Source: Aphelocoma coerulescens (lineage: Eukaryota; Chordata; Aves; Passeriformes; Corvidae). From it: a stretch of 64,000 nt of DNA. The position numbers were made by a program, and so were the translations under genes. Where the stretch lies: the NCBI RefSeq assembly GCF_041296385.1, contig NW_027184063.1:868001-932000 (forward strand). Direction: 5' to 3'. Below, piece after piece: positions 57,493-64,000 of the stretch. The stretch's first letter is position 1. Each line of letters begins with the position of its first letter. A model generated the notes under the pieces. It did no database searches. It saw only the letters and a list, made by a program, of their open reading frames with translations, and was not told where the DNA came from.

Positions 57493-59125
57493 TGTGAGGA
57501 TCCAATTCAGTTTGAGTTCAGCCATTTTAGGTTGCCTCATCTCTGGCTGTCAGGGTTTTCAGAGGCACGCGGGGGCAGGGAGTGTACACCTGCCACTTGC
57601 AGGAGGTGGCCACGAGCGGGGGAAGCCTCATCTCTGGGGAGCCTTGGCCTGGCAACACCCCACATGAGGAAGGCAGTAGGAGACACTGTGAAAGGGCTTC
57701 TCCAGTCAGGTCGCGGAGAGGTCTCCACCAATGGATGGCCCAGGAAAGCTGGACTAGGCCAATGGTTCCCTGTCCTCAGGCAGCCTTTGGGAGGGGCCGG
57801 GGGAGTATAAAACCCAACTGTGTCAGGGCTCACTGCTGCTTGCTCAGGAGGCCTCGCTACTGTTTGCTGCCTGTGTGAAAAACAACAAGCCAATTCAAAA
57901 GTTGAAAGGGTTTTATTTAAAAAAATTTAATAATTGACAACTACAGACCCCAAGCAGCAAGCTGCCTGCCTACAAAACAAAGGACAGCAGTGCTGGGCAC
58001 TTGGCTACGAGGGTTAGCTGGGGCACAACCCTCGGGGCTTCCGCAAGGCCTGTTCTCCCCTCCCAGTGTCAATCAGGGTATCTGGACACATTTGTCCAGT
58101 CAGGGGCCGGGTTGGTTTGGTCCCTCCCTCATGCCTGCCCATAGGGGCCAGCTCATCCCTCTGGAGCATGCCCAGTTGCTGCCTAAAGGAGGGGCCCCAG
58201 CCTGAGTGACACGTTCTGGTGGTTTTGACTGGCACTTGCACACTCCCCACCCCCAAGAAGATTCTGGAAAGTTATTCCCATCAGCCATTTTGTTTTATAT
58301 TAATCATTGACAATTCAACAGTAAAAACATCCTGAACACTAAAGCATCCTAACATACAATCTAACTCTAACCATCACTCTCAACTTCCAGTCATTTTCCA
58401 ACCTGAAATCAGAGAACTTTAACAGTATTAAACTTCTTGATTAACTCTTTAACCCCTTGAATCAGTAACTCCAAATATGAAAACCAACATCTCCCTTCAC
58501 TGTTTATAACATCCTGGCCCCAGCCTGCCTTCTGGCTCTGCTGCCCTCGCACCTGTCCTGCCTTCCTGTGCCCTGAGCACCGCCTCACTGCTTCGCCCTG
58601 CCTTCCTGCCTGAGCTGCCTGAATCCTGCCCTACCGCCCTGATCCAGCCATCGCTGCCCGCCCTGCCACGCCAATCCAGGCGCTCACTGCGACCCCGTCC
58701 AGGCTCCTCGTCCTCCCGTCCGAGCACCCACTCACCACGTGTCCAGGGCCGTCGCCACGGGAGCCATGCCCATCGAGCCACGCCCCTCCAGGAGCTGTGC
58801 AGGCTCGGTTGGGCCTGGCCGGGCCACAGGCAGGCAGCGTGTACAGCCCCCCTCAGGCGCCGACAGCACTGCCGTGACCCACTGGGGGTAACGCCCTCTT
58901 TTTCTCTCTGTCCCCTCTCTCCCCTCTCCCCCAGTCTTTTTCCATTTTCCTTTCTTCTTTTCTGCCTCCTCTAGCCATCTTCTGCTCGGGCAGCTCCTTT
59001 TCCTTCTCCTTTTGTTGTCAATAAACGGTTCTCAGAGACAATGTTTGCCTCGTTTGGCTTCATTCCCTTCCTGACCATCCATTTTTAAAAGAACTCCTCA
59101 CAGTTCTCCACAATGGAACGTGACA
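57493..59125 (-). mobile_element. Nested LTR-like element in LTR-1 D (1,633 bp)
   Basis: Plus-strand ends TGTGAGGATCC and ACGTGACA. It is the fuller version of the element at 21.2-22.7 kb and includes about 150 bp deleted there. Target duplication is obscured by a CT-rich tract. Confidence 0.65.
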
Positions 59126-59316
59126 CCCCCTCTCTCCACTGGGTCTTTCACTGGATCACATTCTCTTCCAGACATCCACCTACTCCGGTGTGAGCACCTT
59201 CCCCCCAGGCTGTGGGTTGATTATTGCATCCCCCATGGATCCCCAGAGGCTGTTTCACCATGTTCATCACCACGGCCTGCAGAGGAATCTCAGCGCCTCA
59301 GCGCCGGAGCCTGGAG

Positions 59317-59914
59317 GAAATCAGGGGGATGGGGAGGCAAAGGTTAAATGATTTGCTAAGAAGTTGTTTGTTAGAAGCAATGCATACAGCTTGCTCAACA
59401 CTTATTGTGCCTACCAAGGCAGGATGAGAAGATACGAGACTATTGATAGAGGGAAGGAATCTTGACCAATGATCCTGTTTTTAACCTAAAACTAACTCAA
59501 ACCAGTCTTGAAGTTTAGACTTGGGCAAGGGACATAAAGAGCAGGCGCAGGGAAGCAAGGTGAAAAGTTCAGGATGAGGAAGACCCTTTACTTCATCTGA
59601 GGAAGACTCTTATTTCATCCTGGAGACCCCTGCCCACGACCACCAGACAACACTGTGCAAGCACAACACAGATGTAAATGGCTTTTGGGCTCACTGTAAT
59701 ACGAGGTAAGGCTAGGTGGGGCTAGGTAATGAATATGTATAGGCATATTGGGAAACTTAATGAATATGGAACTTGTAACCCAGTATATACCAAGCTGAAT
59801 GCAGCTGTCGGCACACATGACTTTGGAGGAACTATCCCCCATGCATCCCAGCGCTGGAATAAACATAGCTACTTTACTACTTATTCCAGTAGTGGAGTCT
59901 TTTCTGCATATCAC
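59317..59914 (+). mobile_element. LTR-like insertion in LTR-1 D
   Basis: Interrupts the 'gcctggag/cacctcc' sequence that is continuous in copy C. It carries GTATATACC near 59,781 and GGAATAAACA near 59,857, a TATA plus polyadenylation layout on the plus strand. The exact ends and duplication are unclear. Confidence 0.55.
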
Positions 59915-60279
59915 GAGCACCTCCTTCCCCTCCTTCTTCACTGACCTTGGTGTCTCCACGTTGTTTCCCTCACACGTTCTCACCTCCTCCTCTTCTCTGA
60001 CCAAAAGAAAAACTGTGACTTTGTTTTGATTTTCCTCTTAAATCTGTTATCCCAGAGGCATTACCAGCCTCTCTCATTGGCCCAGTTTTGGCCAGCAGCA
60101 TGTCCATCTTCAGAGCCATCGGGGACTGGCGCTGCTGGACATGGTGGAAGCTTCCAGCAGCATCTCACAGGAGCCACCTCTGTGGTCCCCCCGCCACCAA
60201 AAACCAGGCTGTGCCAAACCAGTACAGGAGTCATCGGTGAGAAAAGCTCTGACTGAGTAAAAATTGTTTTGTGCATTTT

Positions 60280-60366
60280 CTGATTGGCTTAAAAGTGTTG
60301 TGGTCTCTGGCACCTGCACATCTCCATGGCAACTGCTGAGTCATCACCGCCGCACGCTCTGATTGG
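60280..60366 (+). promoter_or_regulatory. MHC class II-type X1-X2-Y module, cassette D
   Basis: Distal Y 60,280-60,287; X1 60,322-60,335; X2 TGAGTCA 60,337-60,343; 15-nt gap; Y CTGATTGG 60,359-60,366. Unchanged from the other three copies. Confidence 0.8.
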
Positions 60367-60369
60367 CCA

Positions 60370-61128
60370 AAGGCTGCTTTGGGGTGGGGGCTGGGGGCCT
60401 CCGTCAAACGTGGGACCCCCACAAGCTGCTTATAACCACCAAAACTGGGAGTTATAGCCCTCCCTCAGACACCGGTGGAACCGTGGGGTCACCCCAACCT
60501 CCCAAAATGAGGCACGGGGCCCACAAGCCATTTATATCCCTGCCCCAGGTTGGTGGAAAGCAGCAGGATCCTCCCCAAAATGGTGTCTCCTCACCATCAC
60601 AAAATGAGGAGGGGGTGTCACCTCAGCTTCCAGAAATTACCGGGAAAACTCCAAAAGCCATTTCTAGCCTCCAAAATTGGCAGAAAGCAGCAGGACCTTC
60701 CCCAAAATGGGCTCTCTGTGTCCCTCCCTGTGGTGTCCACTCCAAGTGCCAGAGCCATGTGTCCTCCCTTGTCTCCCTGTATCCCCTCAGGAACAGGGGA
60801 TAAGCCAAATGCCCTCAGATGTGGGGGATACCCAGAAAGGAGATTCCCCCCGGCCTCATCATCCCCAGCCTTCAGCTCTTCATTCCAAACCCCTACCCCC
60901 CTCTCACTGCCTACCCCCCCCAATGTACCTCCCACACCCTCTGAATGCCCATCCAGCCCCTCCTGGCGATTTTGAGGGGGCTGTAGGGTCAAGTACTTTT
61001 GGAATGTGACTGAGCCATTTGGAGTGGGAGCTTAACATTTTTTAGTGGGATTCACTGGTTTTGAGGTGACAGATCGAGGCTTCTCATCTTCTGGAGTGCA
61101 AAGCGATGGAGAAAACTCTTCCATATCT
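60370..61128 (-). other. 3' region of zinc-finger gene 4, distal part
   Basis: Homologous to 45.7-46.47 kb; no coding signature. Confidence 0.5.
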
Positions 61129-61831
61129 TATTCGAGAAAGGTTCACGAAGGATGTCTGGACTTCAGGTGGCTCTCCTGAAAGCTGTTTATTGCATAGGCA
61201 AAGTTACAGTAGTTCAGGGAGTGGGTATCCAGAGCCAGCCCTACAGCTGCCAGCTACAGCTTGTAGGCATTCCTGAAGCCCCTTTCTGTTCAAGTTATAA
61301 AGCATTATATACTTTTCTTTGCTGAGTAGCTTAATACATAACGACCAATAAGCACCATACACAGCACCTTTACATTTGCCTATAGCCTATCATAACTACT
61401 ACCATTACAATACTGTAGTCATTACTATCCAATCACAAGAGAAAGTATGTTACAATTTAAGCTTACAATGGGAAATTCTCTGACCTCTCTTCTTGCTAAA
61501 TTGACATTTCTTGTTTGCCTGCCATATCACTCTTTTTGGTAAAGACATGTTTTCTATTTACTTATGCTCTTCTTGAGACTTATTTACTTGGTGAAAAACA
61601 TGTCTTTGTAGTCACATACCTTTGTCCTAATCATAAAAATCACCGTCCAACTCATCTCCAACCTTTGCCTTCTCAGTTATTCAGTGGTTAGTGTTTCAGC
61701 AAAACATCTTTTACTCTATAGCAAAACTTGCTTTCATTTCTATCTCATCCTCAGTTTCTATATTCAGAGATCTTTCTGCCAAGCCTACGTATCTGTGAAA
61801 CTTTCTTACCAAACTTTCATTCTCTCCAACA
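61129..61831 (-). mobile_element. LTR-like insertion (about 703 bp), cassette D only
   Basis: TATTCGAGAAAGG to CTCTCCAACA interrupts sequence that is continuous in cassettes A-C (ccatatctcctcag). 'ctgtttattgcat' near 61,180 suggests antisense orientation. The flanks CCATATCT and CCATCT are similar but not identical. Confidence 0.65.
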
Positions 61832-61841
61832 CCATCTCCCC

Positions 61842-62027
61842 TCAGAACCCCCAAATCCTCCCAAACATCATCACCCCTGGTGACTGTGGGGATTCAGAAG
61901 GATATGGAGACAACCAGCCAGGTGTCTTCCCAACATGGATACAGGGAATGTGAGTCCTTCCATGGGGGATGAAGTTGGAGCAGTGGATGAAGCTCTTCCC
62001 ACACTCGGGGCACTCGCAGGGCTTCAC
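61842..62027 (-). pseudogene. Decayed extra zinc finger after the gene 4 stop
   Basis: Directly after the stop, in the same frame, [20 protein letters not shown] is followed by HGRTHIP: it keeps both cysteines and one or two histidines of a C2H2 finger and then degrades. The same remnant follows the other three genes. Confidence 0.7.
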
Positions 62028-63524
62028 TTACCGGTGGCTCCATTGGTGTCTGTTCAAGTGAGAGCTCTGGATGAAGCTCTTCCCACACTCAGGACACTTG
62101 TAGGGCCCCTCCCCGGTGTGGATCTTCTGGTGGTAGATAAGTTTGTATCTCTCGGTGAAGCTCTTCCCACACTCAGGACACTCATAGGGCCTCTCCCAGG
62201 TGTGGATGCGCTGGTGCCTGATGAGGTGGGCATTGGTGTTGAATCCCTGCCCGCAGTCAGGGCAGTGGAACAGTCGCTCCTCTGTGTGAATCCGCTGGTG
62301 CTTGAGGAGCTCAGAGCTCATCTGAAACCTCTTCCCACACTCGGGACACTCATAAGGCCTCTCCCCAGTGTGGATCTTCTGGTGGTAGATAAGGTCGGAG
62401 CTGTCTCTGAAGCCCTTCCCACACGCAGGACACTCATAGGGCCATTCCCCGGTGTGGATGCGCCGGTGCCTGATCAGGTGGGAGTTGCGTTTGAAGCCCT
62501 TCCTGCAGTCAGGGCAGCGGAAGGGCCTCTCATCTGTGTGCGTCCGCTGGTGCAGGAGGAGATGGGAGCTGGTATGAAACCTCTTCCCACACTCAGGACA
62601 CTCGTAGGGCCTCTCCCCGGTGTGGCTCCTCTGGTGGATGATCAGCTCAGAGCTCTGTCTGAAGCTTTGCCCACATTCCCCACACTCATAGAGCCTCTCC
62701 CCAGTGTGGAACCTCTGGTGGAGAGTCAGGCTGTATCTGTGCCTGAAGCTCTTCCCACACTCCAGGCACTTGTAGGGCCTCTCCCCAGTGTGGCTCCTCT
62801 GGTGGATGATCAGGCTGGAGCTGTGGCTGAAGCTCTTCCCACATTCCCCACACTCATAGGGCCGTTCCCCAGTGTGGATCATCTGGTGGCGGATCAGGCT
62901 GGAGCTTGTGCTGAAGCCCTTCCCACATTCACCACACTCATAGGGCCGTTCCCCAGTGTGGATCCTCTGGTGGAGGATCAGGCTGGAGCTCCGGCTGAAG
63001 CTCTTCCCACATTCCAAGCACTTATGGGGCTTCTCCTCAGTTTGAAGCTGCTCATGGACCACCAGGTTTGAGCTCAGTTTGGATCTCTGACCACCTTCCG
63101 GGCACAGGGTGGGTCTTTCCTCCTCAGAGCACCCTGGGCTGCGTTTGCAGACCCTCCTCCTACGGGATCTCTGGGGCTTTTCCTCCCCGTTGGATTCCTG
63201 CGCCATGGAGCTGCTCAAAACGGCCTCTTCCACCAGGTTCTGCTGCGGGGATTTGTCCTCCCTGGTCTCCATCCTCAGCTCCTTGTCTGGGGGAGGAAGG
63301 ACAAGGAGAGGATGGGATTTGCCTCCGTGCCAGAGGGAAGGGGAAGGAGATCCCCCCAGTCCGTCCCCGGCAGGACGGCGTCGGCAGTGGGGTTGTCCTG
63401 CAGCCGGGGGTGATGCTGGGCTGGAAGATGGAGCAGGAGAGAGGGGGAAAGGGGCACTGACTTCCTCCTCACCTGCCTGGGGGTCCCGGGGCATCTTCCT
63501 CTTCCTCAGAGTCCCCTTCTCCAT
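62028..63524 (-). CDS. C2H2 zinc-finger protein 4 (12 fingers)
   Basis: Model: ATG at 63,524 ([17 protein letters not shown]), exon to 63,473, donor CAG/GTGAGG, 186-nt intron, exon 63,286-62,028. Coding parts total 1,311 nt, 436 residues. N-terminal block [17 protein letters not shown], basic patch [10 protein letters not shown], then twelve unbroken C2H2 fingers. Linkers are TGERPY-like with TGERLY, TDERPF, TEERLF, TWERPY and TGEGPY variants. It is the longest array in the window; two fingers ([24 protein letters not shown]) have no match in genes 1-3. No KRAB or SCAN domain seen. Likely a nuclear DNA-binding regulator; target unknown. The stop lies in GGTAAGTG. Confidence 0.87.
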   Translation of the reverse strand: MEKGTLRKRKMPRDPQAGEEEVSAPFPLSPAPSSSPASPPAAGQPHCRRRPAGDGLGGSPSPSLWHGGKSHPLLVLPPPDKELRMETREDKSPQQNLVEEAVLSSSMAQESNGEEKPQRSRRRRVCKRSPGCSEEERPTLCPEGGQRSKLSSNLVVHEQLQTEEKPHKCLECGKSFSRSSSLILHQRIHTGERPYECGECGKGFSTSSSLIRHQMIHTGERPYECGECGKSFSHSSSLIIHQRSHTGERPYKCLECGKSFRHRYSLTLHQRFHTGERLYECGECGQSFRQSSELIIHQRSHTGERPYECPECGKRFHTSSHLLLHQRTHTDERPFRCPDCRKGFKRNSHLIRHRRIHTGEWPYECPACGKGFRDSSDLIYHQKIHTGERPYECPECGKRFQMSSELLKHQRIHTEERLFHCPDCGQGFNTNAHLIRHQRIHTWERPYECPECGKSFTERYKLIYHQKIHTGEGPYKCPECGKSFIQSSHLNRHQWSHR

Positions 63525-63639
63525 TTGGCAAAGGTTTGGGAATGGGAAATCCTGGTTTGGGGAAAAACAAGAGATAAGCACATTAAGTTTGAATGTCCCC
63601 CTGCCCAAGTCCATCTCTACAAGTCATCGGGCATCTGGG

Positions 63640-63999
63640 ATCCAGAAAAACCTCACAAACACCAAGATTCAGCCCTGAAAAAGCCTCACAGGAGTTCCCC
63701 CTCTCTAGTCCTGCCACTATGATGTTCGGGGATTCCCTCCTGTCCCAGCTGCTGGGGGTCATGCTTGTATTGGGGGTCCCCCATCTACTTGGTCCCTGCC
63801 GTCCCCAGGCTGCTGGGAATCCAAGAATCCAAAAAGCTCCCCCTTTAGTCTCTCCACTTAGGGATGCTGGGGGTTATGGCGTCCAAGGGGTCCTTCTCCC
63901 CTTATTCTCTGCTTTGGGGTGCAGGGGGTCCAAGGAGTCCCCCCCCCTCTCCAGGCTGTTGAGGGTCCCGCGAATGGCGGTGCTCCCCCCTCTCTGGGC
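63640..63999 (-). promoter_or_regulatory. 5' region of zinc-finger gene 4, cut by the window end
   Basis: Homologue of 18.0-18.4 kb and 47.9-48.3 kb. The promoter proper lies beyond the window. Confidence 0.55.
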
Positions 64000-64000
64000 T

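Larger units (their letters stand above)
57441..60226 (-). mobile_element. LTR-1 copy D, truncated and twice interrupted
   Basis: The terminal part with the TGTCCTGG end is missing on the left; the other end (AAACCAGTACA, 60,226) is intact beside the SXY module. It contains the nested element at 57,493-59,125 and a second insertion at about 59,317-59,914. Confidence 0.7.
44483..63999 (-). repeat. Right arm of the large inverted repeat
   Basis: Inverted counterpart of 17.9-36.6 kb, continuing past the window end. Arms differ by private LTR insertions and by finger number. Confidence 0.8.

Noticed and set aside
61935..63071. 378-codon plus-strand frame antisense to zinc-finger gene 4, and similar frames opposite genes 1-3
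   Set aside because: C2H2 repeats have an 84-bp period that keeps an antisense frame open; the peptide is a periodic shadow of the fingers.

Overview
The window looks like the MHC-bearing part of a bird genome, most likely a songbird (passerine). The grounds are MHC class I and class II exon fragments, multi-copy C2H2 zinc-finger genes with the N-terminal block [17 protein letters not shown] (recalled from passerine proteins), several families of avian-type LTRs, and long GC-rich minisatellites. There is no operon structure, rRNA, tRNA or CRISPR array. The species is not identifiable by eye.

Layout. 1-2.03 kb: a 54-bp minisatellite and a broken retroviral gag remnant. 2.03-7.44 kb: a minus-strand array of MHC class I 5' units (promoter, leader exon, G-rich intron minisatellite). 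One unit keeps a full class I promoter and leader; a solo LTR interrupts the array. 7.54-7.64 kb: a stray class II beta transmembrane exon. From 7.7 kb a cassette of about 13-15 kb begins: ACTGGG minisatellite, class I pseudogene (minus), minisatellite, orphan CpG-rich promoter, minisatellite, second CpG-rich promoter, C2H2 zinc-finger gene (plus), class II-type SXY promoter module, then an LTR called LTR-1 here. It occurs as cassette A (7.7-23.07 kb) and cassette B (23.07-36.6 kb). The centre (36.6-44.5 kb) holds an ERV-L-like provirus, an orphan class II beta leader exon and an ERV1-like pol/env remnant. Cassettes C (44.5-57.4 kb) and D (57.4 kb to the window end) repeat the series in inverted order and orientation, so most features at x have a counterpart near 80.7 kb minus x: a very large inverted repeat.

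What can work. The four zinc-finger genes (7, 7, 8 and 12 fingers) each have a two-exon model whose exons sum to a multiple of three, and they are the only intact protein genes I can defend. The three class I loci are pseudogenes: they share two frameshifts and a promoter deletion, so they descend from a copy that was already dead. Four copies of a class II-like X1-X2-Y module, with the spacing of human DRA, point towards the 3' ends of the zinc-finger genes with no class II exon downstream.

History. Solo LTRs private to single cassettes, several with clean target-site duplications and matching empty sites in sister cassettes, record insertions after duplication. A nested element is shared by A and D but absent from B and C. 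That suggests tandem duplication first, the insertion into one cassette, then inverted duplication of the pair; the near-identity of zinc-finger genes 1 and 2 argues for later gene conversion or a more complex order. Boundaries of minisatellites and GC-rich blocks are approximate; LTR ends, splice sites and small motifs were read base by base.
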